From Prochlorococcus sp. AG-311-D23 (GTDB lineage: Bacteria; Cyanobacteriota; Cyanobacteriia; PCC-6307; Cyanobiaceae), in assembly GCA_003284445.1 (NCBI GenBank), contig QBVH01000002.1, positions 41,848 to 105,847 on the forward strand: a DNA stretch of 64,000 nt. Direction: 5' to 3'. A model generated the notes under the pieces. It was not told the DNA's origin. It saw only the letters and a program-made list of their open reading frames with translations, and ran no database searches. The position numbers were made by a program, and so were the translations under genes. Below, one piece after another: positions 22,275 to 31,600 of the stretch (positions are counted from its first letter, which is position 1; every line of letters begins with the position of its first letter).

Positions 22275-22430
22275 ATGAATACACCGATTAAGAAGAAGTT
22301 AAGTACTAGAAATCCTGGAATTGACTTAAATCAAACCGATAGAAAAAAACCGACTTGGCATTTTGAAGTGGAAGGAAGTGGTCAAAGGAAGAGATATTTA
22401 AGATCGATTAAAGAGCAAGCTGTGGTTTGA
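22275..22430 (+). CDS. small basic ORF, 51 aa, hypothetical
   Basis: MNTPIKKKLSTRNPGIDLNQTDRKKPTWHFEVEGSGQRKRYLRSIKEQAVV*. Confidence 0.45.
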   Translation: MNTPIKKKLSTRNPGIDLNQTDRKKPTWHFEVEGSGQRKRYLRSIKEQAVV

Positions 22431-22564
22431 TTTACTGCACTTAATTAAAACCAGTTGATTTACTTTTCCCATTTCTTATTTATTAAGTAGCATCTTGTAG
22501 CAATCCCCTAACTACTTTTAGGCCGAAGTAATTATTACAAGCTATTCGGCTTTTTTAAAGATTG

Positions 22565-22581
22565 AAAAAAAAAAAAAAAAA
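22565..22581 (+). repeat. homopolymer A17 directly upstream of the oxygenase ATG
   Basis: 17 consecutive A from 22565 to 22581; ATG at 22585. Confidence 0.95.
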
Positions 22582-22584
22582 TTT

Positions 22585-23214
22585 ATGAAATTGATTGCTA
22601 GCTATAGAAATAAAGGTTTTGAATCTGTTGCCGATGGTGTTATGTCGTTTTTTGATCGCCGAAAAGATTTGCACCGAGATGGTATTGCCTTCAGTAATGG
22701 ATCAAATAGTGATTCAGAACCTGCAAAAGTTTCTACTGATATCAGCCTTGTAGCCATTGATCGTACTGACCCAGAAGCCTTTGCCCTGTCTGAAGTGATT
22801 GTAAGAGGAGTCGATGCTGGGCTTCAAAAATACCTTCAAGATCGTCCTCTCTTTAGTGAATGTTCCCCAGAACAATCACTATTTGTCAATCCAATTTTCA
22901 ACTTACAACGTTACGCCCCAGGAGAGGGATTTAAGAAATGGCACTGTGACTGGACAATTAGCGAAGAAGCAACCGAACCGGTTCATAGAGTTTTAGCTTG
23001 GATTCTCTATTGCAATGATGTCGAATCTGGAGGTACAGAATTCCACTGGCAGGAATATCATGAGACAGCTGAGCGAGGAAAATTAGTTATTTTCCCTGCT
23101 GGATTGACACATATTCATAGAGGCAGAGTTAACAAAATTCATTCCAAAACAATTGCAACTGGTTGGATAAATGCAGGTTCAAGAGACTCATACATTTCCA
23201 GACTGGCAGATTAA
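22585..23214 (+). CDS. 2-oxoglutarate/Fe(II)-dependent oxygenase-like protein
   Basis: FNLQRYAPGEGFKKWHCDW ... GGTEFHWQ ... GKLVIFPAGLTHIHRGRV: HxD...H pattern of 2OG-Fe(II) oxygenases. Confidence 0.75.
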   Translation: MKLIASYRNKGFESVADGVMSFFDRRKDLHRDGIAFSNGSNSDSEPAKVSTDISLVAIDRTDPEAFALSEVIVRGVDAGLQKYLQDRPLFSECSPEQSLFVNPIFNLQRYAPGEGFKKWHCDWTISEEATEPVHRVLAWILYCNDVESGGTEFHWQEYHETAERGKLVIFPAGLTHIHRGRVNKIHSKTIATGWINAGSRDSYISRLAD

Positions 23215-23484
23215 TCAATAGAAAAATATTCTTCACACAATTATTTTGTAAGACAAAGAAAAAATTGATCCATCTCTACATAGAGACGATAAGCAATAAT
23301 TTTTTCCCAATCAAACTTTATGCCTAAAATAAAAAAAGTTTCTGATCTAAATTGATAATAATTTTTAAAGAAACTTCAACAGATTGAGAATGAATTGTGT
23401 ATTATTCAATGACGTTCAGCTCTACTCGAGTCGCAGTTAGATTCAGGCCATGGAACGGGGACTTGAACAATGGCACTTTTTTTT

Positions 23485-23625
23485 ATGGCTGAATTAACTT
23501 ATAGAGGACTCAAGTACTCTCAAAATAAATCTGCTAAGAGCTCTCAAGAAGTGCACTTGCAATATTGTGGTCATGAAATCATGAGTAAAAGAATCCATGA
23601 AGCCATGAAAGCTGAAATGGGTTAA
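23485..23625 (+). CDS. small DUF4278-like ORF, 46 aa (alternative in-frame ATG at 23470)
   Basis: MAELTYRGLKYSQNKSAKSSQEVHLQYCGHEIMSKRIHEAMKAEMG*; LTYRGxxY start resembles DUF4278. Confidence 0.5.
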   Translation: MAELTYRGLKYSQNKSAKSSQEVHLQYCGHEIMSKRIHEAMKAEMG

Positions 23626-23791
23626 CAAAGAATTAGCAAAGAGTCATTCCATTCGTTAAATATAGTTTTTAATTATATTTTTTAATTTTATTATTTATAA
23701 ACTAAATAATAAAATAGTTTTCAAAATATTGAATCAATCAATACAGTTTTAATTTAGTTAATGCTTTAAAAATAACTTTTACAAATTCAAT

Positions 23792-23983
23792 ATGCAATAT
23801 GAGCCAGGGACGATAGATTGCCATATCTTCCTAGAATGCAAAGAGCAAATAGAGAAGATGCTTCTTAGATTACACAAAGTAGAGAATACTGACCATATTT
23901 GCGAACAACTTCAATCTGTTTATCAACAAATAGAAGGTATGCATGAGTTAAAAAAAGTTAAGCGAAAAAGAAATTCTTTTTAA
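23792..23983 (+). CDS. small hypothetical protein, 63 aa
   Basis: ORF MQYEPGTIDCHIFLECKEQIEKMLLRLHKVENTDHICEQL... Confidence 0.5.
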   Translation: MQYEPGTIDCHIFLECKEQIEKMLLRLHKVENTDHICEQLQSVYQQIEGMHELKKVKRKRNSF

Positions 23984-24090
23984 TCAAACTTGTAGAAATA
24001 AATTAAAAACTTATCTAATTTTTTATAAATTTTTAATTTTGTATAAATTAAGTCTTAACTTATTTGATTAAATTGCCTATAACTATTTAA

Positions 24091-24156
24091 CAGAAAACCC
24101 GTTCCAAAGTTTTCTGTAGGGAGGTCAGCACTACTGGGAAGGGTTTTGGCCTCCCT
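24091..24156 (+). ncRNA. candidate structured RNA: two adjacent perfect or near-perfect hairpins
   Basis: CAGAAAAC/GTTTTCTG (24091-24098 / 24109-24116) followed by AGGGAGGTC/GGCCTCCCT (24118-24126 / 24148-24156) in a non-coding stretch. Confidence 0.4.
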
Positions 24157-24188
24157 CTCATCTTAAAAAAGTTAATCTAATACATTTA

Positions 24189-24395
24189 CTAATTAAATCC
24201 TAGTTTCAAAGTCCCCCAAAGATCAAATGCTCCAAATAAAAAAGCTATAAAAACCAAGTCCCATGCTTTCTGCTTAATAGCCCAAGGAGCAAAAAATACT
24301 TCACCAATACCATGAAGAGCTGCTCCTAATCCTAGATGATCTAAAACTAGAAGGCCATGAGATAGTAAGAACAATCCGCTAGCAAAGTATCTCAA
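24189..24395 (-). CDS. small hydrophobic hypothetical protein
   Basis: MRYFASGLFLLSHGLLVLDHLGLGAALHGIGEVFFAPWAIKQKAWDLVFIAFLFGAFDLWGTLKLGFN. Confidence 0.6.
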   Translation of the reverse strand: MRYFASGLFLLSHGLLVLDHLGLGAALHGIGEVFFAPWAIKQKAWDLVFIAFLFGAFDLWGTLKLGFN

Positions 24396-24723
24396 AAAGG
24401 TATCGTAAGTTATGAGTTTAATTTTTTTTTATGTTTGAAACGGTTATGGCTGATGCAGGGATAGACCTGAAGGTTTTAACCATTAAATCAACCAAGAGTT
24501 TTTTATTTTTAATGCTTGATTTAGTCATGACATAATCTCTAATATGATTAATTTATAAATATTTTTTATAATCTTGTGTAGCATTAATTGCTTTATGAGC
24601 TAAATAAAATAAAACATATTCGATGTTTTAGTATCTTTAATTACTCTTCCTATTGCCTACTAATAATCAACTCGCCAAAAGTGAATTAATTAATACAGTT
24701 AGATGTATTTATTCTAGTAGTGT

Positions 24724-25254
24724 TTGGAGCAAATAAAATTTTTAATGAAACTCAATTTTGTACCGGTTAATATTTTTCGAGAGACTCCTGAAGTAACTTT
24801 TTTAGATGCTAGTGTTGAAGGCTCAAATGGTAGTGACGTTGTTATTCATAGAGGAGGCGCAACATCACCCCCTGATTTAAATGGCTACGAGCAATATTAT
24901 GTACACCATCATCAAACAGATAACAATTTAGTACTTGAGGGAGATAGAACTTTCACGCTATTAAATCCTCTTTGGGATGAACCTCATCACATAATTCATC
25001 TCAACAGATTTATGGGTGCACTACAAATACCTATCGGTACTTTTCATAGATCAATATCCGGAAAGAATGGAAGTATTGTTATCAATCAGGCAATCAGAGA
25101 TAAACTATTTGAGGCGAATACAGAATTTAATCCTATAAGTATTGAAAAGAGAATTGATTTAAAAACAGCAAAATCTAAAGAACCTATCATCTGGTTATGG
25201 AAAGATAGAGAAATCAAGAGAATAAAAGATTCATTATTCCTGAAAGTAGCTTAA
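24724..25254 (+). CDS. hypothetical protein, possibly cupin-like (start probably internal ATG MKLNFVPVNI)
   Basis: YYVHHHQTDNNLVLEGDRTFTLLNP ... GTFHRSISGKNGSIVINQ resembles cupin motif arrangement. Confidence 0.5.
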   Translation: MEQIKFLMKLNFVPVNIFRETPEVTFLDASVEGSNGSDVVIHRGGATSPPDLNGYEQYYVHHHQTDNNLVLEGDRTFTLLNPLWDEPHHIIHLNRFMGALQIPIGTFHRSISGKNGSIVINQAIRDKLFEANTEFNPISIEKRIDLKTAKSKEPIIWLWKDREIKRIKDSLFLKVA

Positions 25255-25604
25255 CTTTATCATGTTCTAATGAAAATAAATTAATTCAATAGATATAGTA
25301 TCTAAGAAATATTTATTTTAAAAACTATTTCTAGTAATAAAATAAACAATACACCTGACAATGCAATTCTGCCATGGACTATCTCAGTTTTGATTAGTCT
25401 CTCGAAAGACATGAACTAATAAAAAATAAATTAATTAATTAATAACAAATCTAATAAAGAGAGCAAGTATCAAAAAAACTTTTCATATTAATTAAATTAT
25501 TCAATTTGATTAACATGAAAAGACAAATATTAAAAGATATTGTAACTCTTACGACAGACTAAAGTAGTATGATAAACAATCATATAAAAAAGACTAAGTA
25601 ATAA

Positions 25605-25748
25605 ATGAGTCCACTCTTCAAATGCCTTGGCTGTGGACAAAATATTGAAAGGTCAACAAAGACTTTTTGGAAAAAGAAAGGTCATATTCTTTGCTCTACT
25701 TGCCAAGACAAAATAGAGAAAGAAACTTCTTTTACTCAAACAAATTAG
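25605..25748 (+). CDS. small zinc-ribbon-like ORF, 47 aa
   Basis: MSPLFKCLGCGQNIERSTKTFWKKKGHILCSTCQDKIEKETSFTQTN*; two CxxC pairs. Confidence 0.55.
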   Translation: MSPLFKCLGCGQNIERSTKTFWKKKGHILCSTCQDKIEKETSFTQTN

Positions 25749-25750
25749 CC

Positions 25751-26458
25751 TTAAACACTAAGGAATTTCTCTATCACCGCTTTACTTAATTCACTCGTTG
25801 GTCCATTTGCCACTATTCCTCCACGTTGCATTGCATAGTAACGATCAGCTTGCCTTACAAAATGCAGATGTTGCTCTACCAATAAAACTCCAACACCAGT
25901 CTCACTAATAATCCTTTTGACTGCCGACTCAATATCTTGAACGATATTCGGTTGTATTCCTTCAGTTGGTTCATCAAGTAAAAGCAACTTTGGCTTACCA
26001 AGTAATGCTCGCGCAATGGCAAGTTGTTGCTGTTGTCCACCGCTTAAGTCACCCCCTTTACGAGCTAGAAATTGTTTTAAGACAGGGAATAGTTCATATA
26101 CAATTTCATCAATCTTTTTATGCTTTGCTAAACCTCCCGGCAAAGCTTCCAATCCAAGTTGAAGATTTTCCTCGACAGTTAGATAAGGTATTATTTCACG
26201 TCCTTGAGGAACATAGCCAATTCCGGAACGAGCTCTTTGATGAGGTCGCTTTCTATTTACTGAATCTCCATTAAAAATAATCTCTCCACGTCGTGGAGTT
26301 AATAACCCTATTAAAGATTTAAGTAAAGTTGTCTTACCAACTCCATTTCGCCCTATAAGACAAATCATCTCACCTTGATTGATATTCATATCAACATCTC
26401 GAAGAATATGACTCTCTCCATAGTAGGTATTCAAGCCTTTTATCTGTAGCATAGTCAT
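25751..26458 (-). CDS. urtE: urea ABC transporter ATP-binding protein UrtE
   Basis: LIGRNGVGKTTLLKSLIG, LSGGQQQQLAIARAL; in urt gene order. Confidence 0.92.
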   Translation of the reverse strand: MTMLQIKGLNTYYGESHILRDVDMNINQGEMICLIGRNGVGKTTLLKSLIGLLTPRRGEIIFNGDSVNRKRPHQRARSGIGYVPQGREIIPYLTVEENLQLGLEALPGGLAKHKKIDEIVYELFPVLKQFLARKGGDLSGGQQQQLAIARALLGKPKLLLLDEPTEGIQPNIVQDIESAVKRIISETGVGVLLVEQHLHFVRQADRYYAMQRGGIVANGPTSELSKAVIEKFLSV

Positions 26459-27210
26459 TATTCTTCCTCCTCAGATTGCCCTAGATAAACCTCTATCACT
26501 AAAGGATCTTTTTGTATTTCGCTCATAGAGCCTTCCTTCAATACATGTCCTTGATGTAAAACACTCACAGGGCAATCAAGTCTACGAATAAATTCCATAT
26601 CATGATCAATAACTAAAACAGTATGATCACCCGCTAGAGATTTAAGAAGATCAGCAGTTAAATCTGTTTCTTCATCAGTCAAGCCAGCTACAGGTTCATC
26701 AACAAGTAAAAGGTCAGGATCTTGCCCAACTAACATAGCGATCTCAAGCCATTGTTTTTGACCATGAGAAAGAGATCCCGCCCTGATATTTGCTTTTGAT
26801 TGAAGGTTGACAATACTCATCAAATGTTGAATTTCATCTAAATGCTTCACCTTTAAATTATCAATTAATAATGAAAAAGGTGTTTTAGGCCTGCTAACTG
26901 ATAGAGCTAGATTTTCTTGTACAGATAGATTCTCAAATATCCTAGGACTTTGAAATTTCCTTCCAATACCTTTACGCGCTATACGAAATTCTTTTTGACC
27001 AAGCAATGATTTTTCTTTAAAAATCACATCACCCTTTGTAGGTGATACTTTACCAGTAATTACATCTAAAAATGTAGTTTTACCTGCACCATTAGGACCA
27101 ATAACTGCTCTAAGATCGCCTTTATTCAAAACCAGATTAAGATCTCTAAGAGCAAGAAATCCTTCAAAGCTAACTGAGATTTGTTTTAGCTCTAGCAATG
27201 GAGAACTCAT
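26458..27210 (-). CDS. urtD: urea ABC transporter ATP-binding protein UrtD
   Basis: GPNGAGKTTFLDVITGKVSPTKG, LSHGQKQWLEIAML, LLVDEPVAGLTDEE. Confidence 0.92.
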   Translation of the reverse strand: MSSPLLELKQISVSFEGFLALRDLNLVLNKGDLRAVIGPNGAGKTTFLDVITGKVSPTKGDVIFKEKSLLGQKEFRIARKGIGRKFQSPRIFENLSVQENLALSVSRPKTPFSLLIDNLKVKHLDEIQHLMSIVNLQSKANIRAGSLSHGQKQWLEIAMLVGQDPDLLLVDEPVAGLTDEETDLTADLLKSLAGDHTVLVIDHDMEFIRRLDCPVSVLHQGHVLKEGSMSEIQKDPLVIEVYLGQSEEEE

Positions 27211-28334
27211 GATTTCACCTCACCTTGTTCATTAACTTCAAGACTTGGATATGTCTCTAGTTTTTTATTAATCCCAATTAAAAACAGTACTTTCTTTAGA
27301 CCTCCTTTTTGGATCCATCCGAGTACCCCTTCTGGGAGAGCTGTTACAACAAGAATAAATAACCCACCTTGAATAAACATCCAGCTTGCTGGTAATGCTT
27401 CACTCACTAAACTTTTTGCATAATTAATTAATACAGCTCCAAGAATTGCGCCTAGTAAAGTTCCTCTGCCCCCCACGGCAACCCAAACAACCATTTCTAT
27501 AGAGAACGGGACAGTCATAAATTGAGGAGAAACTATTCCAGATTGAACTGTGTACAAAGCTCCTGAAATACCAGCTAAGCCTCCTGCTATTGAAAAAATT
27601 ATTGTTTTAAAAATTACTGGATTATATCCAGTGAAACGAACTCGAGCTTCATCATCTCTAATTCCAATAAGGATATTTCCAAATCTATCTCGAACAATCC
27701 ACCTCGCAAAAAACCATGCAAGTATTACTAAAATAGCTGATATCCAAAAAAACCATCTTTGCATTATTTCTGAGCCTACCATTTGTCCAAAAAGTTGAGT
27801 CACGTCTGTTTTTAAACCATTTGTTCCATTAATCAATTTCTGTTGACCATTAAAGAAATTAAAAAAAACCAACAGAGCCGCTTGTGTAAGGATTGAAAAA
27901 TAAACGCCTTTAATTCTATTTCTAAAAACTAAATAGCCAAGAAGACCAGCAATTATTGCTGGTAGCAACCAAATGGAAATAAGAGTAAAAATTGAACTTT
28001 TAAAAGGTTCCCAGAAAAATGGAAGTTTTTCGACTCCATATAAACCAAAAAACTCAGGGATACCATTAGGAAATTCTCCTGAACTATTCAATTGAAGGAA
28101 CATTGCAGCGCAATATCCACCAAGAGCAAAGAAAATCCCTTGCCCTAAACTCAACATTCCTGTAAAACCCCAAATCAAATCAACTCCTAGAGCCACTATT
28201 GCGAGAGATAGATATCTACCTAATAGATTTAGTCTGAAAACAGGAAGTAATGAAGGAGCAGCAATAATTAATGCAATGATTAACACCCAAATAGTTAAGT
28301 TAATCCAACTTTTTTTTGTAGAAAAAATACTCAT
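27207..28334 (-). CDS. urtC: urea ABC transporter permease UrtC
   Basis: Branched-chain-type permease, GFTGMLSLGQGIFFALGGY; urt operon context. Confidence 0.92.
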   Translation of the reverse strand: MSIFSTKKSWINLTIWVLIIALIIAAPSLLPVFRLNLLGRYLSLAIVALGVDLIWGFTGMLSLGQGIFFALGGYCAAMFLQLNSSGEFPNGIPEFFGLYGVEKLPFFWEPFKSSIFTLISIWLLPAIIAGLLGYLVFRNRIKGVYFSILTQAALLVFFNFFNGQQKLINGTNGLKTDVTQLFGQMVGSEIMQRWFFWISAILVILAWFFARWIVRDRFGNILIGIRDDEARVRFTGYNPVIFKTIIFSIAGGLAGISGALYTVQSGIVSPQFMTVPFSIEMVVWVAVGGRGTLLGAILGAVLINYAKSLVSEALPASWMFIQGGLFILVVTALPEGVLGWIQKGGLKKVLFLIGINKKLETYPSLEVNEQGEVKS

Positions 28335-28337
28335 AAG

Positions 28338-29495
28338 TTAAGACTCCACCATTCTTCCTTTTTGAGGGAACATCCCAGTTGGTCGAAACTGCAAGAATAT
28401 GACTATTAGTGCAAATATCATTACCCTAGCCATACTTGTTGTCGCAAAAAAATCTATTGTTGATGCTAGAGGTGAAGGCATATCTGGCCAAATAGTAAGG
28501 AGTCTTCCAGCTCCAATTAAATCAGTCATGATTCCTATTGAGAAAGAAGCAAGAATTGTACCTAGCAAATTACCTACTCCACCAAGAACGACTACCATAA
28601 AACATCCCACAATATAATTTCCGCCAACATTTGGGCCTACTGACCCCAGAAGTGAAACTGCAACTCCAGCGACTCCCGCAAGACCAGAACCGATACCAAA
28701 AGTAATAATATCTACTGTTTCTGTTGATATACCTAAACAATCACTCATAGGTCTATTTTGAGTTACTGCTCTAATTCTCATTCCCCAAGCTGTTTTATCG
28801 AGAAAGAAAATCACTACTAAAACAGATATTACGGTGATAAGGATTATTAATAGACGTGTCTTAGGAAAAGTAATTCCAACAAAATCTATACCACCTCTCA
28901 TCCAAGAAGGGGCAGTAACATCAACATTCCTTGCACTTGAGCGACTAAGTTTACTTACTAAAGAAGATAAAATACCTCCTGTTGAGACACCTAGCAAGGC
29001 AGAAAAGCCCCAAGTACATGACCTTATTAATTTACTTTTTGTACCAGAAAGTAAATTATCAGAAATAAATAATGGTGAAAATAATCCAAAGAAAAGTGCT
29101 ACGACTAAACCGCTTGCATAGGCAAGAGGAACACTTCTAACAAATTGTTGAAGGATTAAGCTAACTCCCCATGTAGCTAAAAGTGTTTCAAGAGGACTTC
29201 CATAGAGACGTCTAATAACTGTTCGTTCTAAAAGAATCCCAACTGTTCCACTAACTAAAAAAGCAATTCCAATTGCAACTATGACATACGAATCATAAAA
29301 AGGTTTTAAAAAAGAAACTTGTTTGAAAATTAATTGAGTTATGTATGTTGAATAAGCACCAAGCATCATCAATTCGCCATGTGCAAGATTGATGACACCC
29401 ATTAAACCGAAGACAATTGCTAGTCCCAGTGCTGCGACAAGCAAAACTGAGCCAATAGCAACGCCATTAAAGAGGCTTTCAAGAAAAAGTTGCAC
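28338..29495 (-). CDS. urtB: urea ABC transporter permease UrtB
   Basis: LGLAIVFGLMGVINLAHGELMMLGAYSTY, VVVLGGVGNLLGT. Confidence 0.92.
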   Translation of the reverse strand: MQLFLESLFNGVAIGSVLLVAALGLAIVFGLMGVINLAHGELMMLGAYSTYITQLIFKQVSFLKPFYDSYVIVAIGIAFLVSGTVGILLERTVIRRLYGSPLETLLATWGVSLILQQFVRSVPLAYASGLVVALFFGLFSPLFISDNLLSGTKSKLIRSCTWGFSALLGVSTGGILSSLVSKLSRSSARNVDVTAPSWMRGGIDFVGITFPKTRLLIILITVISVLVVIFFLDKTAWGMRIRAVTQNRPMSDCLGISTETVDIITFGIGSGLAGVAGVAVSLLGSVGPNVGGNYIVGCFMVVVLGGVGNLLGTILASFSIGIMTDLIGAGRLLTIWPDMPSPLASTIDFFATTSMARVMIFALIVIFLQFRPTGMFPQKGRMVES

Positions 29496-29519
29496 TAGCT
29501 TGGTTGTTTTTTTTTAAGA

Positions 29520-29545
29520 AATAAGGAGCCCAAAGGCTCCTTATT
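29520..29545 (-). terminator. 11-bp perfect hairpin between urtA and urtB
   Basis: AATAAGGAGCC-CAAA-GGCTCCTTATT. Confidence 0.65.
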
Positions 29546-29572
29546 AGAATCTATTTATAAGTGAAAATCGAA

Positions 29573-30850
29573 TCACATTTTATATTTTTCACCTTTCTTA
29601 GGATCAGTCCAATCACAAGCATAACCTTTTGAACTTGGATGTTTTTGGTTCCATGCTTGTGGCTCAACTACTCCAGTTTCTTCAAGGATTGTAAATCCAC
29701 CTTCTGCATTGATTTCACCGATTCTCACTGTTTGAGATAGGTGATGATTTGCCATGACTTCTACTGGACCTTGAGGAGCATCGAATGTCTGACCAACCAA
29801 TGCTTCTCTAACCGCATTGTCATCAAATGTACCTGCATCTTCAACTGCCTGCTTCCAAAGATAAACCATGTTATAAGCAGATTCTTGAGGATCAGCCACA
29901 ACACGATCACTCCCCCATCTCTTCTTAAAGCTCTTAGCAAACTGCTTAGAAGCTGGAGTATCAATAGACATCATGTAGTTCCAAGCACCATAGTGGCCCT
30001 CAAGGAACTCAGGTCCAATCGTACTAATCTCTTCTTCCGCAATGGAGTAGTTCATTACGTAATAACCATTAGAAGGAGTGATTCCTGCGTCCTGGATTTG
30101 TTTGAAAAAAGCAACGTTTTGGTCACCATTCAAAGTGTTAACTATGATTCCACCATCAGGAAGAGCAACTTTTATCTTAGAGATAATAGGTGCTACCTCA
30201 GTATTACCTAATGGAAGATAGTCTTCTCCAACAACTTTACCGCCAAGTTGTTTTACTTGAGCTTTAGTAATTGTGTTAGAAGTTCTTGGGAAAACATAGT
30301 CAGAACCAACCAAGAAGAAATCTCCTCCAGCAGCTGGTGAGCGCTTATACATGAAATCTGTAGCAGGCTCAGACTGCTGATTTGGAGTGGCTCCTGTATA
30401 GAAAATATTATTGGAGCACTCTTGTGCTTCATATTGAATTGGGTAATAAAGGAATGCATCTTTAGATTCATAAACTGGAAGCATTGCCTTGCGACTTGCA
30501 GAAGTCCAGCCACCAAAGACTACTGGTACTCCATCTTGGTCGATTAACTTCTTGGATTTCTCAGCAAAGGTAGGCCAATCTGATGCACCATCTTCAACTA
30601 TGTATTCAATTTTATAGCTTTTACCGTCGACTGTTACTCCGCCAGCTGCATTGATTTCCTCAATAGCCATTTTTTCTGTATCAACGAGAGTTGATTCGGA
30701 GATAGCCATTGTCCCTGATAGGGAATGGAGAATTCCAACAGTGACGGTGTCGTCAAAGTTGCCTGAGGAATCTGATCCACCACAAGCTGTAACAGTTACG
30801 GCCAATGAGGCAGTAGCTAAACCTGCAAAAATTCGCTTTGGAAGCTTCAT
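29573..30850 (-). CDS. urtA: urea ABC transporter substrate-binding protein UrtA
   Basis: Lipoprotein signal VTVTACGG; VGILHSLSGTMAISESTLVDTEKMAIEEINAAGGV. Confidence 0.94.
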   Translation of the reverse strand: MKLPKRIFAGLATASLAVTVTACGGSDSSGNFDDTVTVGILHSLSGTMAISESTLVDTEKMAIEEINAAGGVTVDGKSYKIEYIVEDGASDWPTFAEKSKKLIDQDGVPVVFGGWTSASRKAMLPVYESKDAFLYYPIQYEAQECSNNIFYTGATPNQQSEPATDFMYKRSPAAGGDFFLVGSDYVFPRTSNTITKAQVKQLGGKVVGEDYLPLGNTEVAPIISKIKVALPDGGIIVNTLNGDQNVAFFKQIQDAGITPSNGYYVMNYSIAEEEISTIGPEFLEGHYGAWNYMMSIDTPASKQFAKSFKKRWGSDRVVADPQESAYNMVYLWKQAVEDAGTFDDNAVREALVGQTFDAPQGPVEVMANHHLSQTVRIGEINAEGGFTILEETGVVEPQAWNQKHPSSKGYACDWTDPKKGEKYKM

Positions 30851-30974
30851 GAATTACTAACTAAATTAGATGTTTGCCCACCTTGGGGTTTAAGAAAAGT
30901 ATCCAACCGAACACCCCTCTTTTTGTAGCCAATAAGACTGTTTTAACTATTTCAGTAAACGAAGATAGATTTCC

Positions 30975-30988
30975 GTATACGGCTATAC
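30975..30988. promoter_or_regulatory. NtcA-type binding site upstream of urtA
   Basis: GTATACGGCTATAC = GTA-N8-TAC, 125 bp upstream of the urtA start codon. Confidence 0.7.
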
Positions 30989-30991
30989 CAT

Positions 30992-31600
30992 TTACTGCGT
31001 AGGAGGTATCTGATTACACAAGAATTCTTCAATTATTTTTATCCCCTCCCCTGTTTTGGTATTGGTAAAGCACCAGGGCAGATTTTTCCTCATAAGCAGA
31101 GTATCTCTCTCCATTATTTTCAGGCTTGCTCCAACCATTTCAGCTAGGTCAATCTTATTGATAACTAACAAATCAGAACGTGTTATTCCTGGCCCTCCTT
31201 TCCTAGGAATCTTATCTCCCGCCGCGACATCAATTATGTATATACATACATCTACTAACTCAGGGCTAAAACTCGCAGCCAGATTATCGCCACCACTTTC
31301 AACAAATACTAAATCTAAAGTTGTAAATTTATACTCTAGCTCTTCAACCGCAATACGATTGATTGAACAATCTTCCCTTATCGCTGTATGTGGGCAACCT
31401 CCAGTTTCAACTCCTTTGATACGTTCCGGCACTAAAGCCTTTGAATTCGTTAAAAATTTTGCATCTTCTTGGGTATAGATATCATTTGTAACTACTGCAA
31501 TTTCTAATCGATCTTTAAGATTTTCACATAGTCTCTGAATAATAGCCGTCTTACCAGATCCTACTGGACCAGCTATACCAACTCTTAATTTACTTTCCAT
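30992..31600 (-). CDS. ureG: urease accessory GTPase UreG
   Basis: [46 protein letters not shown]. Confidence 0.96.
   Translation of the reverse strand: MESKLRVGIAGPVGSGKTAIIQRLCENLKDRLEIAVVTNDIYTQEDAKFLTNSKALVPERIKGVETGGCPHTAIREDCSINRIAVEELEYKFTTLDLVFVESGGDNLAASFSPELVDVCIYIIDVAAGDKIPRKGGPGITRSDLLVINKIDLAEMVGASLKIMERDTLLMRKNLPWCFTNTKTGEGIKIIEEFLCNQIPPTQ

Noticed and set aside
23401-23488. Alternative ORF MTFSSTRVAVRFRPWNGDLNNGTFFYG upstream of the DUF4278-like ORF
   Set aside because: Only 27 aa, overlaps the better-supported start; could be leader-like but not supportable from sequence alone.
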